A DNA stretch of 64,000 nt, from the NCBI GenBank assembly GCA_016715645.1, contig JADJZR010000009.1, positions 62,001 through 126,000 of the forward strand, read 5' to 3'. The stretch is from Elusimicrobiota bacterium (lineage in GTDB: Bacteria; Elusimicrobiota; Elusimicrobia; FEN-1173). How positions within the stretch are numbered: the stretch's first letter is position 1; the number at the start of each line of letters is the position of its first letter. Both the position numbers and the translations under genes were made by a program. Shown piece by piece: positions 9,882-18,339 of this stretch. The notes under the pieces are model-generated. The model was not told the origin of the DNA. It made no database searches and saw only the letters and a list, made by a program, of their open reading frames with translations.

Positions 9882-9989
9882 TATTTCCCCCAAAATAGTA
9901 TTTAAAAGCATACTGTAATGAAAAAATTTATTTTGACTTTCGTTAAAAGATTGCGAACATGGGACCGGTGAATTTTAAAGTGAGGCTTT

Positions 9990-10793
9990 ATGCGACAATT
10001 TCAAGATTTTAGCTTTCGACGATCCTATCCGATGAAATTCATTTCCGCGGTGCTTTGTTTATCCCTTATTGGGTTAGAAGCCACTCCCGCTTTCGCTCGG
10101 AACAACGACGATTATTACGGCAATTCTAACAGCAATAACTACGGGTCTCGGGGTGGATATTCCGCTTCCGACTTTGATCGGCAGATGCAACAGGCCCGGG
10201 CTCGGATACAGAGTTTTGTGGGGCCGTCACACCAAAACTTCAATTCCGTCCGGTATGAAGCCCCTCAGCTCAACCTAACCTACCAGCCTTCGATTCGATT
10301 TCAATATTCGCCCCAGGTCAAAGTTTTGGATATCACCACGAAACCCGTCGTAAAACTGGAAACAAGTTCCTCTATCCCGAAACCGACTTTGATCCAGTCG
10401 GTTGGGTCTGTGTTCAAAGGGATCGGAGCGGCAATAACGGCCGTGTTTAAGAACATCGGGGATGGGATCGTTAATCTCGCCCAAAACATTTTTGGATTAA
10501 ATAAAAAGGCGGAAGCGCCTGTGACGGCCCCACCTCAAGGATTGAATGAATCATTCAAGAATTTGCTGGAATCAGCTCCGGGGGTATTGCAGACACAGAA
10601 CGGGAAAACCACCGCCCTTGGAGAAACCTGGGAACCGGGATCGACGTTTAAACAGGAAGGAAACGGCCTTCGGCTGATTGAGGGGACGGCTTTCGTTTCG
10701 AACTTCGGTGGAATTGTTCGGGAGGGCGGCGACTTGCCTGTCCGGTTTGTGGACGATGGGGGGCAAAGTGAAACCGGTGGGGTTGGACTTTGA
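9990..10793 (+). pseudogene. Polymorphic toxin scaffold copy 1, N-terminal part (frameshifted)
   Basis: First segment of a large exported protein, matching residues 1 to about 260 of the intact paralogue at 45814-48567. It has a signal peptide (hydrophobic core then ATPAFA, cleavage before RNND), a Tyr/Gly/Asn-rich stretch and no domain I recognise. GAGG stands four bases before the ATG. Compared with the intact copy, one extra C at about 10764, just after a run of six G, shifts the frame and the product stops at 10793. The same protein continues in the next frame from about 10765. Either a real inactivating mutation, phase variation or a base-calling error. Confidence 0.75.
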
Positions 10794-12549
10794 CCGGTTG
10801 GCTGTGGGAATGACCATGGAGATCCAAGCCCCCGTGACAATCGAAGGGTTCGGTAAACTGTTGTGCGGGGACATGACGTTCAAGGGCACGGCCAAGACTC
10901 CCGAAGGGACAAAGGTCGGGAAATTCCAATTCCAAGGGGCATCTGTTCGGCTGGACAACGTCCTGGGCGAGACGTTGGGCCTATCAAGTCCGGCCAACTT
11001 AATCCGCGCGACCTTTGTTGTTGAGTCGGCTGTGATGAACTTGAAAAGTGCGGAGGTTCAAAGCAAGGACAAGCGGTTGTTCGTTCAAGAATCAAAGCCG
11101 GTGATTGACCTTAACCAGGTTGAAAAGAAGTTGACTGCGGTGGGAGGAGGCCTTGCCGAAGCCCAAGGGCAATTTACGAAGGCCGACAGAGATTTCAGCA
11201 ACGGGGCGGTGGCGTCCCGAAGTCTATTGACTAATATCGCTAGAGCGACGGGACAGACGGATGTTGCTGTTTTCCAAGAACCTGACGATTTGAAATCACT
11301 TCGTCAGGAAGCCAATTCCTTAGGTGTGTTGTCCAGCCAAGTGACCGAAAACATGAAGGTCGGCAATTATCAGGAAGTGGCGGAGGCTCTCCCAGATCTT
11401 ACGGTTCGGACAGAAGTGTTTAAGGCGCGGTCGGAAACCTTAACGGTTCAAGCAGAAATGACGAAAGGGTTCTTTAAAGAAATCCGGACCCTGACGACTG
11501 ACCTTTCCGCCGTTAACAAGGTTGTGGATGTAGGGGACTTGGTGGGAAAACCAATAACGATGGAAGCCGCGGCAAAAGGGTATGAATGGTTTCCCGCGCC
11601 GGAGAAAAAGGTTTTTGCCGATCGGGCGAGCCACGCGCAAGAGACGTTGGTGACCTTGGTGGAAGCGGGCGCGGTTGATGCGGACCGGGCATTGGATTGG
11701 GCCCTGTCGATTAAAATTGCCAAAGACAAAGTGCTAGGCGCCGGGCCCGGCAAACTGAGCGACCGGATATCTGTTGCCGCCGCTCATCCGCAGGCCACGC
11801 TGAAGGAAGCATCAAGCGAAGCGGCGGATTTTTACGTGTTCAACACGTTGTCAACGTATGCGGAGACGTCTCCGCAAACAATGATGGCAGTGGGCTATGT
11901 CGGACTTGGTGCTACCAAAGTATCCAACGCGTTGGGAAAAGCGGCAGGGGTTGGGTTGATGGTGGTATTCCCGGTATCGTCAGTTTCCGGATTTGCGGCA
12001 GGGTTCGTTGCTGACCAAGGTCTCCAGGCCGCCGGGGTGAACGAAGACCTTTCCGGATTTATGGGGATCACATCAGGGATGCTGGTGGGCGGCCGAGTGG
12101 CCACAAGTAAGCGAGTCGCCTCGCTTGAAAAGGGGTGGGCGGCCCGGACCGGAGCCAACCAAAGGATCGCCCAGGCGGTTCAAGGATTCAAAGCAGGGTT
12201 CAAAGAGATTATGCAAGGAACCCAAAAAGTGGCCCAAGGTGAGGCGGGGCATGTATTGGTGGGCCCACCCGTCGCTATCAAGGCTTTGGGAGTAGCTGGG
12301 AAATCTCAAACCCCCGCTTCTCCCCAGGCGCAGAATTTAACCCCAGAAATTAAGCCGACCGTTCAAGACCCCAATGCGGTTGTCACCCCTCTGCCCGTTC
12401 GCAGGTATCGCCTGCATCAAAGACCACAAATACTCTCCCTCCGGAGGCGCGAAATTCAACTCCGGAACTCGCCGTCCCGGAAGCCGCTCCCAAAGCCCCT
12501 GTGGTTCCTCAGGCGCAGGCTAGCACGCAGGTGTTTCAACCGAAAGTAA
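10765..12549 (+). pseudogene. Polymorphic toxin scaffold copy 1, middle part (frameshifted)
   Basis: Continuation of copy 1 in the second frame, collinear with about residues 260-765 of the intact paralogue and nearly identical to it. It includes long helical and charged stretches and a hydrophobic glycine-rich segment (GVGLMVVFPVSSVSGFAAG) ahead of the toxin, as pre-toxin regions often have. The identity with the other copies stops abruptly after GHVLVGP (about 12265). A Pro/Ala-rich linker unique to this copy follows, and a second one-base shift between about 12354 and 12410 moves the frame back to that of the first segment. The tail of this frame past about 12400 is out-of-frame sequence. 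Confidence 0.7.
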
Positions 12550-12974
12550 AACCCGAGCCGATAGTATATGAAGGGGCTATTTACCGGTATGAGAAGTCAA
12601 CGAGAGGAAAGACGACATGGACTATTCACGAGGGAAACATTCGGGCGAACCACAGATACAGTGAGCCAGGAAAAGGGGCAGTTTACGGAGGGACTTCGCC
12701 CGAAACAGCAAAGGCAGAAGTTGACCATTTTAACGCCGCTTCTGGCAGGGTTTTAATGAGCAAGCAGGTCAAAATTGATCGTGTGTTGGATTTAACTTCG
12801 CCAATGGTTCGTCAGCAAATGGGGATTTCTCTGGATTCAATTGCCGGGAATGATTATACCCTGACACACAACATTGGGGGCTGGGCACGTCAAAATGGAT
12901 ATCAGGGGATTCTTGCACCGTCAGCTAGACGCCGGGCGGGTTCCAATCTTATTGTTTTTGAAGATCTTAAATGA
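12501..12974 (+). CDS. RES-like toxin domain at the end of scaffold copy 1
   Basis: The C-terminal end of copy 1, in the same frame as its N-terminal part. The frame is open from about 12354 and encodes a Pro/Ala linker before the domain; GTG 12501 is only the first possible internal start. I read the domain as RES-like, a family of NAD+-consuming toxins (MbcT and ParT are members). It has YRYEKS at its start, GAVYGGTSPETAKAEVDHF (GxxYxSxSxxxAxxE pattern with the family Glu), then WARQNGYQGILAPSARR with the family Ser and GSNLIVFE at the end. The call is supported by the next gene, which looks like the antitoxin family that pairs with RES. The stop overlaps that gene by ATGA. Confidence 0.6.
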   Translation: MVPQAQASTQVFQPKVKPEPIVYEGAIYRYEKSTRGKTTWTIHEGNIRANHRYSEPGKGAVYGGTSPETAKAEVDHFNAASGRVLMSKQVKIDRVLDLTSPMVRQQMGISLDSIAGNDYTLTHNIGGWARQNGYQGILAPSARRRAGSNLIVFEDLK

Positions 12975-13261
12975 AATCCAGCGAACTCGAAGATTTTTTT
13001 AGTGGCGAAAAAAACTGGAATAAATTCGTCGATGTATTTAATGCCGAATGGGAAAAATGTCCTTTTAAAAAACAATTAATTACGGCCCTTGATGGGCACG
13101 AGGACATTGCCAAAGTTGTCTATTCTTCCATTGAAGAAAAGGCTCTTGAGTGGATCAATGAATCCGTCCCAGCTTTAGGAAATATGTCGCCAAGAGAGTG
13201 TCTCGTATCGGAAGGAACGGTAAAGCGGCTGAAAGAAATGTTGATGCGAATGCCTCGGTAG
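12971..13261 (+). CDS. Immunity/antitoxin protein with DUF2384 (MbcA/ParS/Xre) toxin-binding region
   Basis: A 96-residue acidic protein that begins in an ATGA overlap with the RES-like toxin. Its C-terminal half fits the toxin-binding domain of MbcA/ParS/Xre antitoxins: helix with EEKALEWINESVPALG, then MSPRECLVSEGTVKRL and a final hydrophobic helix, the W-x-x-x-x-x-ALG-x-x-P-x-x-L-x-x-x-G pattern. In known RES systems the partner usually also carries an N-terminal HTH; here the N-terminal 40 residues are short and show no obvious HTH, which would suit a pure immunity protein. Presumed role: neutralise the toxin inside the producing cell. Confidence 0.6.
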   Translation: MKSSELEDFFSGEKNWNKFVDVFNAEWEKCPFKKQLITALDGHEDIAKVVYSSIEEKALEWINESVPALGNMSPRECLVSEGTVKRLKEMLMRMPR

Positions 13262-13295
13262 AATTAGGGCAACCATACTGGAACCATCTATAGTT

Positions 13296-13440
13296 GTGAA
13301 TCCCCAAAAAGTCCTAACCGAAACCGCCTACGAAAATCTGGTGGCGGCGGTTCGGAAGATGCTGGAAGAGGGGAAATAGGCAGGTCAGCAGGCGGACAGT
13401 AGCCTGGCCAAGATTTATTGGAACATTGGCGACAAACGCA
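13296..13440 (+). pseudogene. Remnant of a DUF1016 (YhcG-type) nuclease gene, N-terminal fragment
   Basis: Frame from GTG 13296 reads VNPQKVLTETAYENLVAAVR and, after an in-frame TAG at 13377, continues with AGQQADSSLAKIYWNIGDKR. The YWNIG block preceded by a helix ending in a small charged linker is the start of the DUF1016 family (compare the Type I operon copy at 52880, NYEIGRRI). The sequence then merges into the orphan toxin frame, so this is a truncated scrap at a recombination junction. Confidence 0.5.
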
Positions 13441-13879
13441 TGTTCTTGATGTTTTGGCATCCGGTGAAACGCGTGTTAATTTTGCGACACCAGGCCGTCT
13501 AGCGGGAGCCAAGTCCGCTGTCCAGTTTTTGAAGGATCAGGGAATATCTTTGAGCCGGCGACGAGATATTCTTTCGACATTTGAGATAGGGACGATCAAA
13601 CTTCGTTACGCCGGGAAAAATGAATTTGGCATTCGATATTTCGATGACCTCAAGGCTGGGGCGCGAGGCCACTTTCTGTTTAAGACGTTCCCAGCGACCC
13701 GAGAGGGGATGGCTTTGAAAACGGAATGGATTCAAATAAAGAGTATGAAGCAATGGCAGATCGAAGAGGGGACAATAATAATTGAAGGCGTCGCTGCTCA
13801 GCAGGGGCATTGGTCAGGCGGGTCAAAGCAGATGTTTATTCTGAACAAGAGAAATCTGAAAGAGGTCCCGAAAAGATGA
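13418..13879 (+). CDS. Orphan toxin domain, family not identified
   Basis: An up to 153-residue frame with a poor TTG start and no scaffold in front; the preceding in-frame stop is at 13400. Its second half has the texture of a polymorphic-toxin C-terminal domain: RYFDDLKAGARGHFLFKTFP, then EWIQIKSMKQWQIEEGT, IIEGVAAQQ and a final KQMFILNKRNLKEV. The ending resembles that of the orphan toxin at 58799-59023. It overlaps the next small gene by ATGA, as in the complete toxin/immunity pairs here. Probably a silent cassette that would need to recombine onto a scaffold. No catalytic motif is certain. Confidence 0.45.
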   Translation: MEHWRQTHVLDVLASGETRVNFATPGRLAGAKSAVQFLKDQGISLSRRRDILSTFEIGTIKLRYAGKNEFGIRYFDDLKAGARGHFLFKTFPATREGMALKTEWIQIKSMKQWQIEEGTIIIEGVAAQQGHWSGGSKQMFILNKRNLKEVPKR

Positions 13880-14157
13880 CGATTGAGGCGGTTGAGGCAT
13901 TAGCCAATGAGGCGCTTAGAGAGTTGTCGCCATATCTGAAGGGCATCAAGCCCTTACGGGAAGGGATGACAATGGCGCAATTGAAAACATGCCAAGTTCA
14001 CTTGGAAACGATGCTTATTCATATTCACAATGGCAAGCTCCCTTCCCAAGCGTCTCGTCTGGGAGGGATGGGGCGTATGATCGCGGATTCATGGCCTTTC
14101 GATGAGAAGTTGGGCGATGTTTTGTCCAGAGCAGAGAGAGCCTATAACAAGCTCTGA
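13876..14157 (+). CDS. Probable immunity protein for the orphan toxin
   Basis: A 93-residue protein starting at the ATG in the ATGA overlap with the toxin frame. Predicted largely helical (MTIEAVEALANEALRELSP at the start, LSRAERAYNKL at the end), soluble, with no signal peptide. I do not recognise the family; the role is inferred from position only. The open frame extends back to 13810, but the overlap start fits the other pairs better. Confidence 0.5.
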   Translation: MTIEAVEALANEALRELSPYLKGIKPLREGMTMAQLKTCQVHLETMLIHIHNGKLPSQASRLGGMGRMIADSWPFDEKLGDVLSRAERAYNKL

Positions 14158-14404
14158 AGCAGGAGTGCCTGAAAAACAGAGATTCCAAATTGGGCGATAT
14201 AGAAAAACGTATGCTGGGCCTGGTTTCAAGAATTGACGGAGCTTTAAAATAGTATTCCTTGATGGATTTGGAGTCCGACGGATTGTTAAGGGAAATTAAA
14301 TGAAGCTAAAATATTTTTCAATTATGAGGGACGATTATACAATGAAAGACAGGGTTGAACGAGGGAGCGACTTGTTTTATTTGTGTGGAAAATGTGGTGA
14401 GGCG
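14158..14404 (+). other. Gap with gene scraps before scaffold copy 2
   Basis: No complete gene. A short frame ends ...DIEKRMLGLVSRIDGALK at about 14250, and a second frame from ATG 14300 (MKLKYFSIMRDDYTMKDRV, then LCGKCGE) reads into scaffold copy 2 at 14405. Neither is recognised; they look like leftovers of recombination. Confidence 0.3.
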
Positions 14405-15491
14405 ATGCGCCCTGTTTTGGATTTGACCTTTATTCAATTCGACCTTCGAAAAATCCTTTCTGTTGGGATGTGTTTTGCCCTTGTTGGTTTAGAAGCCACT
14501 CCCGCTTTCGCTCGGAACAACGACCTAACTTATCAGCCTCCGATTCGATTTCAATATTCGCCCCAAGTCAAAGTTTTCGATGTAACCACGAAACCTGTCG
14601 TCAAACTGGAAACAACTCCCTCTGTCCAAAAACCATCATTAATCCAGTCGGTTAGCGCTGTCATCAAAGGAATTGGGGCTGGTGTTGTGGCGGTGTTTAA
14701 GAAAATCGGTGATGGGATCGTTAATCTCGCCCAAAACATCTGTTGACCGCGGTGGGCGGAAGCCTTGCCGAAGCCCAAGGGCAATTTACGAAAGCCGACA
14801 GGGATTTCAGCAACGGGCCGGTGGCGTCCCAAAGCTTATTGACTTACATGGCCAGAGCGACGGGTCAGACCGATGTGGCTGTATTCCAAGAACCTGACGA
14901 TTTGAAATCCCTTCGTCGAGAAGCCAAATCCTTAGGTGTGTTGTCCAGCCAAGTGACCGAAAACATAAAGGTCGGCAATTATCAGGAAGTGGCGGAGGCT
15001 CTTCCAGATCTTACGGTTCGGACAGAAGTGTTTAAGGCGCGGTCGGAAACCTTAGCGGTTCAAGCGGAAATGACGAAAGGGTTCTTTAAAGAAATCCGGA
15101 ATCTAACGACTGACCTTTCCTCCGTTAATCAGGTTGTGGATGTGGGGGACTTGACGGGAAAACCGATAACGATGGAAGCCGCGGCAAAAGGGTATGAATG
15201 GTTCCCTGCGCCGGAAAAAAAGGTTTTTGCTGTCGGGCGAGCCACGCGCAAGAGATGTTGGTGGAAGCGGGCGCGGTTGATGCGGACCGGGTGTTGGATT
15301 GGGCCCTGTCCTTGAAAATCGCCAAAGACAAAGTGCTAGGGGCCGGTCCCGGCAAACTGAGCGACCGGATATCTGTTACCGCCGCTCATCCACAGGCGAC
15401 GCTGAAGGAAGCCTCAAGCGAGGCGGCGGATTTCTACGTATTTAACACGTTGTCTGAGTGGGGCTTCCGGGTTTGGCGTGGGTCTCTTTAA
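14405..15491 (+). pseudogene. Polymorphic toxin scaffold copy 2, deleted and frameshifted
   Basis: A decayed copy of the scaffold. The N-terminus is kept (MRPVLDLTF, signal peptide to ATPAFA), but the Tyr/Gly-rich stretch is deleted: ARNND joins LTYQPP. A second deletion joins NLAQNI to LTAVGGSLAEAQ with a frame change (14743-14760), removing about 230 residues. A further shift near 15235 moves the frame again (RASHAQEMLVEAG), and the copy ends in unrelated sequence at 15491 before the toxin junction. No toxin or immunity gene follows. Clearly non-functional as one protein. Confidence 0.8.
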
Positions 15492-15582
15492 TAAAGGCGG
15501 TTTCTAGCGGGAGAGGCCCCGATTCGAGAATGAACGGGTCAATAAATGTGATATTTTCCCCAAACTGGAACCCATTTTTCGG

Positions 15583-15611
15583 TTGACAGGGGGTTCCCAA
15601 TCCCCTACAAT
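15583..15611 (+). promoter_or_regulatory. Strong sigma-70-type promoter, probably giving a leaderless yceD mRNA
   Basis: TTGACA at 15583-15588 and TACAAT at 15606-15611, exactly 17 bases apart. The expected start of transcription (about 15618) falls two bases before the yceD ATG at 15620, and there is no Shine-Dalgarno sequence. It marks the border where ordinary housekeeping genes resume after the first island. Confidence 0.65.
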
Positions 15612-15619
15612 TCACCCCA

Positions 15620-16078
15620 ATGAAGGTTCGGGTCCGGGATATTGAGCGGGAAGGATCGGTTGAACTGGAAGAGGCCATTCCCGCGGCGCGTCTTCCGATC
15701 GACACGCCGGATCAGACCCGGTTGGAAGGCCCTGTTCAGGCCAGCCTGAAAGCCGAAATTCAAAATGGCGCGGTGTGGGCTTGGGTTCAGGCGCAGGCTA
15801 AAATATCGCTGGCGTGTGCCCGGTGTTTGGATCGTTATTCGTTGGAGGTCCGTCCCGCGTTTGATGTGGAAGTGCCTCTCACGGAAGAGTTTTTGGATGC
15901 TGACGACGACGTGCGACAACATCTTTTACTGTCTCTGCCGGCTAAACCCTTGTGTTCGGTCTCATGTAAAGGGTTGTGCGCCCGGTGCGGGAAAAATTTA
16001 AACAAGGGGCCCTGCGGTTGTCCGTCGGATAACATCGCCTCTGCGTTTGATGTATTAAAGAGTTTGAAACTTAAATAA
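15620..16078 (+). CDS. YceD/DUF177 family protein
   Basis: A 152-residue protein of the DUF177 family, usually encoded just before rpmF and linked to 23S rRNA or ribosome maturation. The conserved cysteines are present: ISLACARCLDRY in the middle and CKGLCARCGKNLN with CGCP near the C-terminus. The start is the ATG right behind the promoter; no ribosome binding site is seen. First gene of the yceD-rpmF-plsX-fab cluster, whose order is conserved in many bacteria. Confidence 0.85.
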   Translation: MKVRVRDIEREGSVELEEAIPAARLPIDTPDQTRLEGPVQASLKAEIQNGAVWAWVQAQAKISLACARCLDRYSLEVRPAFDVEVPLTEEFLDADDDVRQHLLLSLPAKPLCSVSCKGLCARCGKNLNKGPCGCPSDNIASAFDVLKSLKLK

Positions 16079-16094
16079 GGATAACACATCTCCC

Positions 16095-16301
16095 ATGGCA
16101 AATCCTAAAAAGAAACATACTCCCAGCCGGCGAGACAGCCGCCGGTCGGCGAACTTTAAGCTGGTGTTCGGTTCGCTATCCAAGTGTTCTAACTGCGGGG
16201 CGGCTGTTCGGCCCCACCGCGTTTGCGCGGCTTGCGGTTTTTACGGAAAAGAATTGGTGGTGGCCCCGAAAGCCCCCAAAAAGAAAGGCGAGGAAAAATA
16301 G
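16095..16301 (+). CDS. rpmF: 50S ribosomal protein bL32
   Basis: 68 residues, beginning MANPKKKHTPSRRDSRR as usual for bL32. Both CxxC pairs of the zinc-ribbon type are kept (CSNCG and CAACG). It lies 16 bases after yceD and 23 bases before plsX, the standard gene order. Confidence 0.95.
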   Translation: MANPKKKHTPSRRDSRRSANFKLVFGSLSKCSNCGAAVRPHRVCAACGFYGKELVVAPKAPKKKGEEK

Positions 16302-16324
16302 GTTTTGGCGGGTTTTTCGGTTCT

Positions 16325-17356
16325 ATGACCATTCGGATTGCCCTGGACGCCATGGGTGGCGATCGGGGCGTGCCCGTCAATATCGAAGGGGCCATCCAAG
16401 CCAAGCGCGACCTGGACCATGAGATCATTCTGGTGGGCGACCAGGGTTTGATCGAGCAAGAGCTGGTTCACCACGGTGCGTCCGGTCAGTTCCTCATCCA
16501 ACATGCCCCCACGGTCATCGGTATGCACGAACGGCCTGCCGAAGCCTGCCGGGCAAAGAAAGATTCGTCCATTATGACCTGTGCCGAGCTGGTGGCCCAA
16601 GGAAAGGCCGACGCTTTGATTTCGGCGGGAAATTCCGGGGCGACCATGGCGGCCAGTTTGTGGCACTTGCGCCGTCTTCCGGGGGTGTCCCGGCCGGCCA
16701 TCGCGGCCATTTTCCCGACCTTGGAAGGCCACTCTGTTTTGTTGGACGTGGGCGCTAACGTGGACTGCAAATCCAAACATCTCGTTCAGTTCGCCGTCAT
16801 GGGCTCCATCTATTACCGGGCCGTGTTTGGAGCGGAACATCCGCGGGTGGGGTTGTTGACCATCGGCGAAGAGGAAGGAAAAGGCAACGATTTGACCGTG
16901 GAAACCCATCCGCTTTTAAGAGCCAGCGGGCTCAATTATGTGGGACATGTGGAAGGGCGTGACATCCCCGCGGGGACCGCCGATGTGTATGTGTGCGACG
17001 GGTTTGTGGGCAACGTGTTGTTGAAGTTTGGCGAGGGATTGGCTTCGGCGGTACTGAAACTGATCAAAAACGAGGTGCGCAAGCACCCCTTGGCCATTTT
17101 CGGGAAATATCTCCTGAAAGGGGCGTTTAAGGAACTGATGAAAAAAACCGATCCTTCCGAGTTTGGCGGAGCGCTGTTGTTGGGTGTCAACGGCGTGGCC
17201 CTCATTGCCCACGGCGGGTCCGACGTGAAGGCGGTCCGCAATTCCGTGAAAACCGCGGCGGCTTTTGTGGAGAAAGGGATCAATCGCCAGATTTCCGATT
17301 TTCTTCACGCCCAGTCCGTGGCGGCAACGGGGTCTGGTTTGGTGCCCGTCCCATGA
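16325..17356 (+). CDS. plsX: Phosphate acyltransferase PlsX
   Basis: Makes acyl-phosphate from acyl-ACP for phospholipid synthesis at the membrane. Starts at ATG 16325 (MTIRIALDAMGGDRG, the family's opening); the open frame further upstream overlaps rpmF and is not used. Further family blocks are SAGNSGATMA, LDVGANVDCK and CDGFVGNVLLKFGEG. 343 residues. ATGA overlap with fabH. Confidence 0.95.
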   Translation: MTIRIALDAMGGDRGVPVNIEGAIQAKRDLDHEIILVGDQGLIEQELVHHGASGQFLIQHAPTVIGMHERPAEACRAKKDSSIMTCAELVAQGKADALISAGNSGATMAASLWHLRRLPGVSRPAIAAIFPTLEGHSVLLDVGANVDCKSKHLVQFAVMGSIYYRAVFGAEHPRVGLLTIGEEEGKGNDLTVETHPLLRASGLNYVGHVEGRDIPAGTADVYVCDGFVGNVLLKFGEGLASAVLKLIKNEVRKHPLAIFGKYLLKGAFKELMKKTDPSEFGGALLLGVNGVALIAHGGSDVKAVRNSVKTAAAFVEKGINRQISDFLHAQSVAATGSGLVPVP

Positions 17357-18339
17357 AAGGCGTGCGATTTTTGGCCACGGGTTCCGGTTTACCCGCAAAG
17401 GTCCTCACCAACGCGGATCTGTGCAAAATTGTGGACACTTCCGATGAATGGATCACCGAGCGGACGGGCATTAAGGAACGGCGCATCGCCGGACCGGGCG
17501 AGGCCACCTCGGACTTGTCGGCGCGAGCGGCCCGGATCGCTTTGGATCGGGCGGGTCTGCGGGCCGATCAGCTGGACGCCATCGTTGTAGCCACCTGCAC
17601 GCCGGACCATCTGTTTCCGTCAACGGCCTGTCTGGTGCAAAAGGCCCTGGGCGTGCCCCACACCATCGCCTTCGACGTGTCAGCGGCCTGTTCGGGATTT
17701 GTGTATGGGTTGGCGGTGGTCAACGGATTGATCGCCACGGGTGCCGCCAAAACCGTTTTGTTGATCGGGGCCGATACGTTATCGCGATTCACGGACTGGA
17801 CGGACCGGGGAACGTGCGTGCTGTTTGGCGACGGAGCGGGGGCGTTGATTATGACCGCCACGGACGGCCCGTCGGACCTGTTGTCGGTGGCGTTGTCGGC
17901 GGACGGGGGCAAAGGGGACATTTTAAAAATTCCGGGCGGTGGATCGCGCCACCCTCTGGCGAAACCCGAAGAAGCCGTGTCGTTCCCGCCGGTGATCAAG
18001 ATGGAAGGCAAAGAAGTGTTCAAGCACGCGGTGACGCGGATGATCGAGGCCTCCCTCTCGGCGTTGGAACGGGCGGGACGCACACCGGGGGATTTGACCC
18101 TCCTGATCCCGCACCAGGCCAACCTTCGCATCATCGACGCTGTGGCCAAACGGGTGAACATTCCCGACGAACGGGTTTTTCGAAACGTTTCAAAATTCGG
18201 CAACATGTCCGCCGCCACCACCATTGTGGCTCTCGACCAGGCCTTGTCGGAAGGTCGTGTGAAGTCGGGCGATTTGGTGGAACTAATTGCGTTCGGAGCG
18301 GGGTTGACGTGGGGCGCGGCGGTGCTTCGATGGTCTTAA
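17353..18339 (+). CDS. fabH: Beta-ketoacyl-ACP synthase III
   Basis: Starts fatty-acid chains by condensing acetyl-CoA with malonyl-ACP. Catalytic triad visible: Cys113 in VSAACSGF, His254 in IPHQANLRI and Asn in SKFGNMSAAT. 328 residues, usual length. Overlaps plsX (ATGA) and fabD (ten bases), so the cluster is translationally coupled. Confidence 0.96.
   Translation: MKGVRFLATGSGLPAKVLTNADLCKIVDTSDEWITERTGIKERRIAGPGEATSDLSARAARIALDRAGLRADQLDAIVVATCTPDHLFPSTACLVQKALGVPHTIAFDVSAACSGFVYGLAVVNGLIATGAAKTVLLIGADTLSRFTDWTDRGTCVLFGDGAGALIMTATDGPSDLLSVALSADGGKGDILKIPGGGSRHPLAKPEEAVSFPPVIKMEGKEVFKHAVTRMIEASLSALERAGRTPGDLTLLIPHQANLRIIDAVAKRVNIPDERVFRNVSKFGNMSAATTIVALDQALSEGRVKSGDLVELIAFGAGLTWGAAVLRWS

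Noticed and set aside
10750..10780. Programmed ribosomal frameshift site
   Set aside because: The G run precedes the shift, but the intact copies read through without shifting and no slippery heptamer plus stimulator is evident; mutation or base-calling error is simpler.
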